This document shows positions 1 to 5,896 of a DNA stretch of 6,001 nucleotides, piece after piece (within the stretch, counting starts at the first letter, position 1; each line of letters starts with the position of its first letter). The position numbers and the translations under genes are program-made. Below the pieces are notes generated by a model that was not told the DNA's origin, ran no database searches, and worked only from the letters and a program-made list of their open reading frames with translations. This DNA is from Selenomonadaceae bacterium (lineage in GTDB: Bacteria > Bacillota > Negativicutes > Selenomonadales > Selenomonadaceae): NCBI GenBank assembly GCA_017484235.1, contig JAFUTM010000463.1:1-6001 (forward strand). Reading direction: 5' to 3'.

Positions 1-259
1 TCTCACATATCAGCGTTCCGTCACAATCAAAGACGGCGATTCTGTCTTCAACCGGAATAAAATTCTGACTATTTGGATTGGTGACATCTTCGACGTATTC
101 AATCAATTTGTTTTTAGCCGAAGAGCCATTTGTCCAGTATTGAAAGTCGGCCGCAGTGGGCACGTTGATTGCGGCAATCTCCTCGCGCGTCGCTGCAGAA
201 GTCTCAGCATTAACAAGTATTATCAGCAGTATTAAAATATAAAGCAGTTTATTTATCAT
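1..259 (-). CDS. Secreted HAD-superfamily phosphatase, N-terminal part
   Basis: Only the first 86 residues are in the window; the gene runs off the left edge. The protein opens with a signal-peptide-like segment (MINKLLYILILLIILVNA) followed by small residues that fit signal peptidase cleavage. Residues about 77-84 read AVFDCDGTL, which is HAD motif I (DxDGT); the first Asp is the expected phosphorylated nucleophile. HAD family knowledge therefore suggests a phosphomonoesterase acting outside the cytoplasmic membrane; the substrate cannot be told. The ATG at 259 overlaps the stop codon of the S-subunit remnant by 11 bp but has no Shine-Dalgarno sequence. An in-frame ATG at 328 does have a strong one (GGAGGTGA, 344-337, 8-nt spacing) and would add 23 residues before the hydrophobic stretch. 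I kept 259 because the signal peptide is more standard from there. Identification as HAD is firm, the start is not. Confidence 0.8.
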   Translation of the reverse strand, partial: MINKLLYILILLIILVNAETSAATREEIAAINVPTAADFQYWTNGSSAKNKLIEYVEDVTNPNSQNFIPVEDRIAVFDCDGTLICE

Positions 260-639
260 TGATATAGTTAAGGTATTGCTGAATGAGGTTCTGTTCACGC
301 TCGCGCATATACTGTTCCATAAAGTCATAGTCCGGTTCACCTCCGTCATTGATTGGCAGCAGGATTTTTTCATTGCGTATTCTTTCATCATTGATTTCTC
401 GATTAAAATTATATTTTTCTTGTAATCTATTTAATATTGTAGATATAAAAAGATAATTATATTTATTTAATTTTGAGGATTTTAATATTGTTACGTGGTC
501 AGTTGCAACAAATTTGTATTGATGAAGAAATATATACTTTATTGACTGGAATATGGTCAGCCATTTTGAGTCGTTTGCCTCGTTGAATTAAATCAAAAAT
601 TCCAGTAATTAAAAATGCTTTCCATTGCTTATCTTGCAT
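249..639 (-). pseudogene. Remnant of restriction-modification specificity (S) subunit, internally deleted and frameshifted
   Basis: The reading frame opens at an ATG (639) with a good ribosome binding site (AAGGTGA, 651-645) that overlaps the stop codon of the upstream transferase gene. It encodes QDKQWKAFLITGIFDLIQRG, then KRL and VYISSS, the typical opening of a type I/BcgI-like target-recognition domain, but stops at 499 after 46 residues. A second frame, from about 530 to a TAA at 249, continues with YKFVATDHVTIL, LFISTILNRLQEKYNFNRE and KILLPINDGGEPDYDFMEQY, which is the usual C-terminal end of the same family. The two pieces join near 516-522 in different frames, and the middle of the domain is missing. 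From family knowledge such subunits choose the DNA target for a methyltransferase/endonuclease; no partner genes are in the window. The stretch is visibly more AT-rich than its neighbours. Assignment to the S family is by motif recognition only; loss of function is inferred. Confidence 0.8.
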
Positions 640-644
640 ATGAG

Positions 645-651
645 TCACCTT
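645..651 (-). promoter_or_regulatory. Ribosome binding site of the S-subunit remnant
   Basis: AAGGTGA lies 5 nt before the ATG at 639 and overlaps the TAA stop (652-650) of the phosphoethanolamine transferase gene. This decides the start of the remnant and suggests it was placed or adapted for translation directly behind the transferase gene. Confidence 0.6.
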
Positions 652-2479
652 AGTTGCCGGCGTCATCGGTCAATTTGTAACGTCCAAGCATAGTTGTAAG
701 CGTCTCACGAGTAAAGCCATAATCCTCAGACGAAAAATCCTGCCGCGCTTCATAACGATTCGACGGTGCATTCATTATTCCACAGATTGTGTCATACAAC
801 ATATCATTAGTAAAATACTCGTCCTTGTGATTGTATAGCGCCGCCGCACGCTCCGGCAATGCTTTTTGATAATCCGGCGACAAATATATAAACATCGGTA
901 TGCGCACCATATCAAAACTAAATACATCTGGATTATGCGAAATCTGTAGATTTTCACCGTGATCCGAGAAATAAATCATCGCCTGCAAATTTAGATTTTT
1001 GGTGGCGTATTCATAAATCTGTGAAAGCACATAGTCCGTATATAAAATTGTATTGGCATAAGAAGGTGCCGCCGTCGCCATACCGGTGCCGTCTTCTGTC
1101 ACCCAGCGTTTAAAGTCCTTCGGATAACGATTATTATAATAAATGTGGCTGCCCATTAGATGAAGCACAACAAAATTATTGGCGCTGCCGTCCAGCTTTT
1201 CCAGATACTTCATCAGCGTAATGTCGTACTTATCCGAAAAATCATAGGCGTCGTCCGTCCACTCGGAAACGTCCGCAGTCTTGGCGACGATAGTGATTGC
1301 GCTGTCGTATTCGCCGTAACGGCCTTGATTGCTGAACCAGTAGGTTTTATAGCCGGCTTTCCGCGCTGCGTCGATTATCGAAGTGGAATCATAAAACTCT
1401 TTTTCGTTATATTGACTCTGCTCAGTCAGGACGCGCTGCAGCACCGGCACCGTCTGTGACCAGCAGGAATAAATATTCGGATAAACGATAAAGCCGTTTT
1501 TGTCAAAACCTTCTCTCATTTTGGCACTCAGTTCCGGCGTGTCGTCAAACTCAAAATTTGGATTGAACGCCCTCATATAACTGCGTGACGCCGACTCGCC
1601 AATCACAAATATAATCGTGCCGGTTGACTTCGCCGCAAGCGTATCGGCTGCATTAATCTGCAAATTATTGACGCGCTCACTGTGGCCAACTTCGTACTGC
1701 TGCATTTCGGCAACGTAGTCCGTGACATTTTTCCATAGGCCGGCAAGTGAATTCTGTGGCACATAATAAATCAAAGAGGCGAACGAACAAACTAAGACTA
1801 TTGCCACTGCGAATTTATGCCGACGGTCGATTTGCTGGTTAATTATATGGTCGGCAAATTTTTTGTGTACGTTGTACGCCTTTTTTAACAAGAATGCGAT
1901 TACTAATAAAATGATTACTGCGTTTAAGTCGCCGATGCTGCCGCGTATGAAGTCGATACTCTCATTCCAGTTCGTCAGATAAAGCGCCATAAGCGACGCC
2001 GGCGACAGGCAGTGCCACACCATACAATAATAAGTGTATTCGACGAACGGAATTACCATAAACAGAAAGTTGAGCGCCGTTATTAAGCCGGCTGAGAATT
2101 TTATATTAGTCGTAGACATCAGCAGTATTTCAAGGCTGACTAAAAATAAAAACATTGATGTGCCGATGATGAAGTCGTAGCTGACCAATGACATAAACCA
2201 CGGGCGCTCATAAGTCCACGTGTACAGCAGCGGAAATGCACTGCACCAGGCGAGGCCAGCGATTAAGTTGGGCAGCATCATCTGCGAAAGTATGAATTTG
2301 CGGCTGGTGAATTGTATTATTGTCAGACCGGCGATGATTGGCAGCAGAATTGGCACCCAGTATGAGCCCATGTTCTGGCCGATGTTTAAATAGAACGCCA
2401 TTAGCGATATGAAATATGCGACTGATGCGCCGATCGTTTTATATAATAATTCCTTACTTTTTGCCGACATTCTTAACAA
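650..2479 (-). CDS. EptA/CptA-type phosphoethanolamine transferase (inner-membrane sulfatase fold)
   Basis: The 609-residue protein has about six or seven hydrophobic segments in its first 240 residues (near 15-33, 41-57, 68-87, 102-121, 128-150, 185-198, 222-240), then a large soluble domain that should face the periplasm. The soluble part carries the sulfatase-fold signatures of the COG2194 family: GES at 294-296, with Ser296 where EptA has its catalytic Thr; SCWSQTVP at 338-345; HLMGSH at 440-445; RYP at 451-453; and the metal-binding YFSDHGEN at 503-510 (Asp506, His507). Known relatives move phosphoethanolamine from phosphatidylethanolamine to lipid A, LPS core or periplasmic glucans; the acceptor here is unknown. 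The start given is a TTG at 2479 with GGTGG (2495-2491) 11 nt upstream; an ATG three codons later (2470) is the alternative. The gene follows the binding-protein gene after 95 bp and precedes the S remnant by 10 bp. Confidence 0.88.
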   Translation of the reverse strand: MLRMSAKSKELLYKTIGASVAYFISLMAFYLNIGQNMGSYWVPILLPIIAGLTIIQFTSRKFILSQMMLPNLIAGLAWCSAFPLLYTWTYERPWFMSLVSYDFIIGTSMFLFLVSLEILLMSTTNIKFSAGLITALNFLFMVIPFVEYTYYCMVWHCLSPASLMALYLTNWNESIDFIRGSIGDLNAVIILLVIAFLLKKAYNVHKKFADHIINQQIDRRHKFAVAIVLVCSFASLIYYVPQNSLAGLWKNVTDYVAEMQQYEVGHSERVNNLQINAADTLAAKSTGTIIFVIGESASRSYMRAFNPNFEFDDTPELSAKMREGFDKNGFIVYPNIYSCWSQTVPVLQRVLTEQSQYNEKEFYDSTSIIDAARKAGYKTYWFSNQGRYGEYDSAITIVAKTADVSEWTDDAYDFSDKYDITLMKYLEKLDGSANNFVVLHLMGSHIYYNNRYPKDFKRWVTEDGTGMATAAPSYANTILYTDYVLSQIYEYATKNLNLQAMIYFSDHGENLQISHNPDVFSFDMVRIPMFIYLSPDYQKALPERAAALYNHKDEYFTNDMLYDTICGIMNAPSNRYEARQDFSSEDYGFTRETLTTMLGRYKLTDDAGN

Positions 2480-2502
2480 AAATATTTATACCACCCTTTT
2501 CT

Positions 2503-2566
2503 AATTATGAATTAGAAATGCTGAATGAGGAATAGGAGGTTCGTTTTTTATTCATAATTCATAATT
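2503..2566. repeat. 12-bp perfect inverted repeat between two minus-strand genes
   Basis: AATTATGAATTA at 2503-2514 is the exact reverse complement of TAATTCATAATT at 2555-2566, with a 40-base loop. A further five bases can pair inside the loop (TGAAT at 2522-2526 with ATTCA at 2550-2554). The left arm sits in a near-palindrome (CTAATTATGAATTAG, 2501-2515), and a similar one (CTAATTCCTAATTAG) lies at 2568-2582. The stem is almost all A-T, so it would be a weak terminator; no U-run follows on the minus strand. Confidence 0.7.
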
Positions 2567-2581
2567 CCTAATTCCTAATTA
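2554..2581. repeat. Four tandem heptanucleotides
   Basis: The bases fall into four consecutive 7-mers: ATAATTC, ATAATTC, CTAATTC, CTAATTA. The last unit contains the TAG stop codon (2577-2575) of the binding-protein gene, so the array begins exactly at the end of that coding region. It overlaps the right arm of the inverted repeat. Confidence 0.8.
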
Positions 2582-3543
2582 GTTATTAATTTTGCCATGT
2601 ATTCTACGGCCTCTGGATAGCGCAGACCTGGACTCAGCAAGAATAAATCCTGCGGCAGATAGTAAATCTGATTCTTTTGAATTGCGCCAATCGCCTGCCA
2701 CGCCGGATTCGTCTCAATATTTTTTTGCATATTGGCTTTAATATCGTCTATCTTGCCCATACTTGTAATAAAAATAATTTCTGGATTCTGCTCGGCCAGC
2801 GTTTCCATACTGTAAGGTGCGGCGTCTGGATTGTTTTCCATCGGCGTCATACCGGCGGCCACGTTTTCCCAACCAAACATTTTAACGATATTGCCCGCGA
2901 TACTGCCGTCCAGCTGGACACTCAGGCCCTGCGCGGTGCTGTGCAGAATTGCGACACGGCGCTTGTCCTTAGGCATTTTATCAACGATTGATTTTATCTT
3001 GGTGTCCATATCAGCAATTAACTGATTAGCTTTACTTTCATTTGCTGTCAGCTCGCCAAAAATCTCAAGCTCGTGCTTAACGTCTTCGTAGCTCTTCATC
3101 GCTATCACCATCGAAGGTATATTATTTTCGTCGAGTACGCTAACTAGTTTTTCATTCATACCTTTGTTGAGAATCACAACGTCCGGCTTGCAGGCGATAA
3201 TCTTTTCAACGTCAACCTGGTAGACTTGACCGATACTGGCGAGGTCTTTCGCCCAGTCCGGCATCTGCGTCTTAGAATCAGGGCGGCCGACTATATTAGC
3301 TCCAAGTTCGTGCAGCGGCTCTAAAAAAGAGGCACTCGTCACGACAATGCGCTCCGGCTTCTTCTCAAAGACGACATCGCGACCTGCGTCATCTGTAGTA
3401 AATAAAAAAATCTCGCGCGTTGTCGTGTTTCTGTACATATCGTCTTCTTCCTCGCCACAGCCGGCAACAATCATCATAAACATTAACATTGTCACTATCA
3501 AGGTCAGCGGGCGAGTCGTCAACAATTTAATTTTATTATACAT
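2575..3543 (-). CDS. ABC transporter substrate-binding lipoprotein (iron-chelate/cobalamin type)
   Basis: The 322-residue protein opens with a lipoprotein signal (basic MYNKIKLLTTRP, hydrophobic TLIVTMLMFMMI, lipobox VAGC with Cys29 as lipid anchor). The mature part matches the helical-backbone periplasmic binding fold (PF01497): a DxxGRxV strand near 51-58, PERIVVTS at 63-70, EPLHELGANIVG near 75-86, a KPDVVI strand, the long connecting helix, and a PGLRYPEAVEYMAKLI C-terminus. Relatives deliver ferric siderophores, haem or vitamin B12 to an inner-membrane ABC importer; the ligand cannot be told and no permease or ATPase gene is in the window, so it is an orphan here. I chose the ATG at 3543 because AAGGGAG (3561-3555) lies upstream and the signal peptide then has normal length; a TTG at 3573 would add 10 residues without improving either. 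It may be cotranscribed with the downstream transferase gene. Confidence 0.88.
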   Translation of the reverse strand: MYNKIKLLTTRPLTLIVTMLMFMMIVAGCGEEEDDMYRNTTTREIFLFTTDDAGRDVVFEKKPERIVVTSASFLEPLHELGANIVGRPDSKTQMPDWAKDLASIGQVYQVDVEKIIACKPDVVILNKGMNEKLVSVLDENNIPSMVIAMKSYEDVKHELEIFGELTANESKANQLIADMDTKIKSIVDKMPKDKRRVAILHSTAQGLSVQLDGSIAGNIVKMFGWENVAAGMTPMENNPDAAPYSMETLAEQNPEIIFITSMGKIDDIKANMQKNIETNPAWQAIGAIQKNQIYYLPQDLFLLSPGLRYPEAVEYMAKLITN

Positions 3544-3707
3544 TAAATAAAATTCTCCCTTCGTCATAAACAATTTGTTATTAACTTCAACGCCTTATCG
3601 AAAATTCCTGCTTTTATTGCGCCCACGTTGCAGATGTAATTATAATTTATAAAAAAGTAAAAGCTCCGTGCTTGCGTCCAACTCTGAATAATGATAAAAT
3701 TAATAAT
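3544..3707. promoter_or_regulatory. Divergent intergenic region with candidate promoters
   Basis: This 164-bp spacer separates the minus-strand binding-protein gene from the plus-strand toxin-like gene. On the plus strand two sigma-70-like candidates are visible: TTGCGC (3617-3622), 18 nt, TATAAT (3641-3646); and TTGCGT (3672-3677), 17 nt, TAAAAT (3695-3700). On the minus strand a TATAAT (3644-3639) stands about 95 bases before the binding-protein start but lacks a good -35 box. The first plus-strand -10 and the minus-strand -10 overlap, so the two directions could interfere. No tRNA, riboswitch or clear repressor site was recognised. Confidence 0.4.
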
Positions 3708-4154
3708 ATGAATGAGAATATGGAATTTATGCGTCGCAGGAAAGGCGCAGACGGTCACGAGATTATAGACAAGCCAACTTACAATAAATTAACAAAAGAC
3801 TTCATAAAAGCTGGTGGAATAATAATTCGTGGAGAAGAAGCCGCACAACATTTAAAAATGTCTGGAGCTTATGCCTCTTATATGACAGGTGCTAATATTG
3901 CATTTATTGCTGATAATGCCACAGTTTCAGATGTTTTGGAAGAAATGTATCACGCTAAACAAGACAGAACTAATATGTTTGGTAAATTAAATTATGAAGT
4001 TCTTCTTAAACGTGAGATTGATGCTCAAAAATACTTAATAAGTGTCGCTGACAAATACAAAATTCCGTCTGAAGAAATTGAAATCACGAAACAAAATTTA
4101 GAACACTATAAAGAATTGTTGATTAAATGGGAGGTTGAAGGAAATGTTTACTAG
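3708..4154 (+). CDS. Toxin-like hypothetical protein, first gene of an overlapping pair
   Basis: The 148-residue protein has no signal peptide or membrane segment. Its core reads IIRGEEAAQHLKMSGAYASY, then a hydrophobic GANIAFIADNATVSDV, then LEEMYHAKQ (77-85), KREIDAQKYL (101-110), and a helical C-terminus rich in Glu and Lys. The E-x-x-H of EEMYH followed 21 residues later by REIDAQ resembles, from memory, C-terminal domains attached to phage head-morphogenesis (MuF-like) and other polymorphic toxin proteins; this is not a firm family match and the activity is unknown. It stands alone without a delivery domain. The ATG at 3708 is tentative: no start has a clear Shine-Dalgarno sequence, and ATGs at 3720 and 3729 or a TTG at 3672 are also in frame. 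The gene overlaps the next one by 11 bp, and both are AT-rich and AT-biased in codon use compared with rlmD, suggesting recent acquisition. Confidence 0.72.
   Translation: MNENMEFMRRRKGADGHEIIDKPTYNKLTKDFIKAGGIIIRGEEAAQHLKMSGAYASYMTGANIAFIADNATVSDVLEEMYHAKQDRTNMFGKLNYEVLLKREIDAQKYLISVADKYKIPSEEIEITKQNLEHYKELLIKWEVEGNVY
4129..4134 (+). promoter_or_regulatory. Ribosome binding site of the small downstream gene
   Basis: GGGAGG lies 9 nt before the ATG at 4144 and inside the coding region of the toxin-like gene. It supports the 4144 start over the TTG at 4135 and implies coupled translation of the pair. Confidence 0.7.
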
Positions 4155-4419
4155 TGAACATAAAACCAAATATAAAATTTTACACGACTTTCAAGTAAAA
4201 CACCTTCACGTTTTGCAGCTTGATAGTGATTATGAATATGGTGACTACGCCAAGTATAAGGCAGTTATTGAGGACAATTATTACAAATATATGTTAAACT
4301 CAATCGAATCGTGGGTAGTCCTCTATGATGCAGGAAGTTTTCCAGAAGATTACTTTAAAGGCAAAACCGTCGAATTTATTAAAGATACAGACGAAATGAA
4401 CGAGCGCATAGCGGTATAA
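4144..4419 (+). CDS. Small hypothetical protein, possible immunity partner
   Basis: The gene encodes 91 residues, rich in Tyr, Asp, Glu and Lys, without signal peptide or membrane segment. I do not recognise the family. A central hydrophobic stretch (SIESWVVLYDAG, about 53-64) and a closing KGKTVEFIKDTDE segment suggest a compact alpha/beta protein. The ATG at 4144 is preceded by GGGAGG (4129-4134) at 9-nt spacing, inside the upstream gene, and overlaps that gene's end by 11 bp, so translation is probably coupled. A small acidic protein encoded directly behind a toxin-like gene, sharing its base composition and terminator, fits an immunity or antitoxin role; this is inference from context, not from sequence similarity. 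A TTG three codons earlier (4135) is less likely. Confidence 0.7.
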   Translation: MFTSEHKTKYKILHDFQVKHLHVLQLDSDYEYGDYAKYKAVIEDNYYKYMLNSIESWVVLYDAGSFPEDYFKGKTVEFIKDTDEMNERIAV

Positions 4420-4428
4420 ATTAGTAGG

Positions 4429-4459
4429 GCACTCTCGAACCGGAAAGAGGGTGCTTTTT
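4429..4459 (+). terminator. Rho-independent terminator
   Basis: GCACTCTC (4429-4436) pairs with GAGGGTGC (4447-4454) in an 8-bp stem with one G-U pair and a 10-base loop, followed by five T residues. It begins 9 bases after the stop codon of the small downstream gene and separates the toxin-like pair from rlmD. Confidence 0.9.
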
Positions 4460-4474
4460 ATTATATTACGCCGG

Positions 4475-4532
4475 TTTTTGATAACAATTTGACAAATTCT
4501 TTTTTAGATAATAGAATAATCAGTATCAAAAA
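4475..4532. repeat. 9-bp inverted repeat flanking the rlmD promoter
   Basis: TTTTTGATA (4475-4483) is the exact reverse complement of TATCAAAAA (4524-4532). A longer, gapped match to the left arm, TTATCAAACCGG (4547-4558, against CCGGTTTTTGATAA at 4471-4484), covers the rlmD start codon. It could be an operator or chance in AT-rich DNA. Confidence 0.45.
4489..4517 (+). promoter_or_regulatory. Sigma-70 (SigA)-type promoter of rlmD
   Basis: A perfect -35 box TTGACA (4489-4494) is followed by a 17-nt spacer and the -10 box TAGAAT (4512-4517). Transcription should begin near 4524, about 22 bases before the inferred rlmD start codon. The inverted repeat described separately has one arm just upstream of the -35 box and one at the start of the transcript. 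Confidence 0.8.
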
Positions 4533-4534
4533 TT

Positions 4535-4539
4535 AAGGA
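4535..4539 (+). promoter_or_regulatory. Ribosome binding site that decides the rlmD start
   Basis: AAGGA lies 6 nt before an in-frame ATT (4546) and 9 nt before an in-frame ATC (4549). The only standard start codon nearby, GTG at 4541, is in another frame that soon stops. The next standard in-frame start is TTG at 4597, which has no such site. Confidence 0.65.
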
Positions 4540-4545
4540 CGTGAT

Positions 4546-5895
4546 ATTATCAAACCGGTTAATGTAAATGAAACTTATCAGATTAAGATTGATAACTTGA
4601 ACTCTGAGGCGCAAGGTGTTGGGCGCATTGATGATTTTACTGTTTTTGTTGATGGCGCTCTGCCCAATGAGGTGGTTCAGGTCAAAATTAATTCCGTTAA
4701 AAAAAATTATGCCGCTGCGGATTTGCTCGACATAATCAATAAAAGTAAGGACAGAGTGGAGCCGCGCTGCCCAATTTATAAGGACTGCGGCGGCTGTCAA
4801 CTCCAACATTTATCATATGAGGCGCAGCTCAAGTGGAAACGCCGGCAGATTGTAGACGCGGTTACTCGAATCGGTAAAATTGACGTTCCCGTTTCAGAGA
4901 CAATCGGTATGGCAGACGCTTGGCACTATCGCAATAAAATGCAGTTTCCGGTCGGCAAAGTCAAAGGAGAAGTCAAAATCGGCTGCTTTGCAAAGTCGAG
5001 CCACCAGATTATAGACACAAATTCCTGTCTGATTCAGCGTCCGGCAAATGACTTGATTTTAGCGGCGGCGCGTAAAGTCATCAATAAATTTAATATTTCC
5101 GTTTATAATGAGGACCGGCATCGCGGCACTATCCGGCATATTATGGGCCGTGCAGGCGCTGATGAGACTATGCTGGTTTTGGTCACTTCAAAGGAAAATC
5201 TGCCCAATGAAAAATCTATTGTGCTTGCCCTTCGCTCTGAACTGCCGAATATTACGAGTATTCCGCAAAATATTCAGACTTATCATAACAATGTGGTGCT
5301 CGGTCGCGACAGCAAAATTTTATACGGCAAGCGCTCAATAAAGGACAGAATCGGCGACTTGGAATTTAATATTTCGGCGCGTTCATTTTTCCAGGTCAAC
5401 ACTAAACAGGCTGAGAAGCTCTATCAAACGGCGCTGGACTTTGCCGACTTAAAAGGACACGAAACCGTCATTGACGCCTTCTGCGGTACTGGTACAATCA
5501 CTCTGTTTTTGGCCAAACGTGCGCGGCGCGTCATTGGTATTGAGATTGTATCACCTTCCATTGCCGACGCTAAACTCAATGCGCGGATTAATAATATTCG
5601 CAACGCTGAATTTATCGTTGGCGACGCAACGGCCGTGATGCCTAAACTCAGAGTGCGCCCTGACGTGATTGTGTTAGACCCTCCACGTGCCGGCTGCGAT
5701 CAGAAACTGTTAGCGGGGGTTGCTAATATGAGGCCGGCTAATGTCGTTTTTGTTGCGTGCAATCCGGCGACACTTGCGCGCGACCTGAAAATAATGGAAA
5801 CGACCGGCTATAAGACTAAAATCATACAACCGGTCGATATGTTTCCGTTCACTTCTCACGTTGAGTCTGTCGCGCTATTAACTCTAAAACGATAA
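4546..5895 (+). CDS. rlmD: 23S rRNA (uracil-C5)-methyltransferase, RlmD/RumA family
   Basis: The protein uses S-adenosylmethionine to methylate C5 of a uracil in 23S rRNA (U1939 in E. coli RlmD). Counting from the ATT at 4546 (449 residues), a TRAM RNA-binding domain spans about 1-65. Cysteines 75, 81 and 84 (RCPIYKDCGGC) plus Cys161 are the expected 4Fe-4S ligands. The methyltransferase domain shows FFQVN (281-285), the SAM loop DAFCGTGT (310-317), DPPRAG (378-383), the catalytic Cys405 in ACNPATLARDL, and DMFPFTSHVE with the general-base Glu440. All key residues are present and length is normal. A TTG at 4597 would cut off the first TRAM strand (KPVNVNETYQIKIDNL), which is well conserved in character, so I place the start at ATT 4546 or ATC 4549 behind AAGGA. 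Some Firmicute relatives (RlmCD) methylate two uracils, so exact specificity is uncertain. It has its own promoter and ends 1 bp from purF. Confidence 0.93.
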   Translation: MIKPVNVNETYQIKIDNLNSEAQGVGRIDDFTVFVDGALPNEVVQVKINSVKKNYAAADLLDIINKSKDRVEPRCPIYKDCGGCQLQHLSYEAQLKWKRRQIVDAVTRIGKIDVPVSETIGMADAWHYRNKMQFPVGKVKGEVKIGCFAKSSHQIIDTNSCLIQRPANDLILAAARKVINKFNISVYNEDRHRGTIRHIMGRAGADETMLVLVTSKENLPNEKSIVLALRSELPNITSIPQNIQTYHNNVVLGRDSKILYGKRSIKDRIGDLEFNISARSFFQVNTKQAEKLYQTALDFADLKGHETVIDAFCGTGTITLFLAKRARRVIGIEIVSPSIADAKLNARINNIRNAEFIVGDATAVMPKLRVRPDVIVLDPPRAGCDQKLLAGVANMRPANVVFVACNPATLARDLKIMETTGYKTKIIQPVDMFPFTSHVESVALLTLKR

Positions 5896-5896
5896 T

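Noticed and set aside
1160..1459. Plus-strand open frame of 99 codons
   Set aside because: It lies opposite the strongly supported phosphoethanolamine transferase gene, has no ribosome binding site, and its sequence follows from the minus-strand codons.
2501..2582. CRISPR-like or terminator function for the repeat region
   Set aside because: The repeats are 7 bases with no spacers, and the A-T stem with no U-run does not meet the form of a Rho-independent terminator.
2677..3025. Two plus-strand open frames of 104 and 64 codons
   Set aside because: Both are antisense to the substrate-binding protein gene and show no recognisable protein features.
3684..3704. Possible Fur box upstream of the iron-type binding protein (GAATAATGATAAAATTAATA)
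   Set aside because: It has some GATAAT character but no convincing 19-bp palindrome, and it lies nearer the toxin-like gene than the binding-protein start.
3564..3758. Minus-strand open frame of 64 codons
   Set aside because: It spans the divergent promoter region and the start of the toxin-like gene, and contains no recognisable motif.
4504..4809. Minus-strand open frame of 101 codons
   Set aside because: It overlaps the rlmD promoter and N-terminal coding region and lacks a plausible ribosome binding site.
5108..5341. Plus-strand open frame of 77 codons
   Set aside because: It is an out-of-frame shadow inside rlmD, whose own frame has all conserved motifs.
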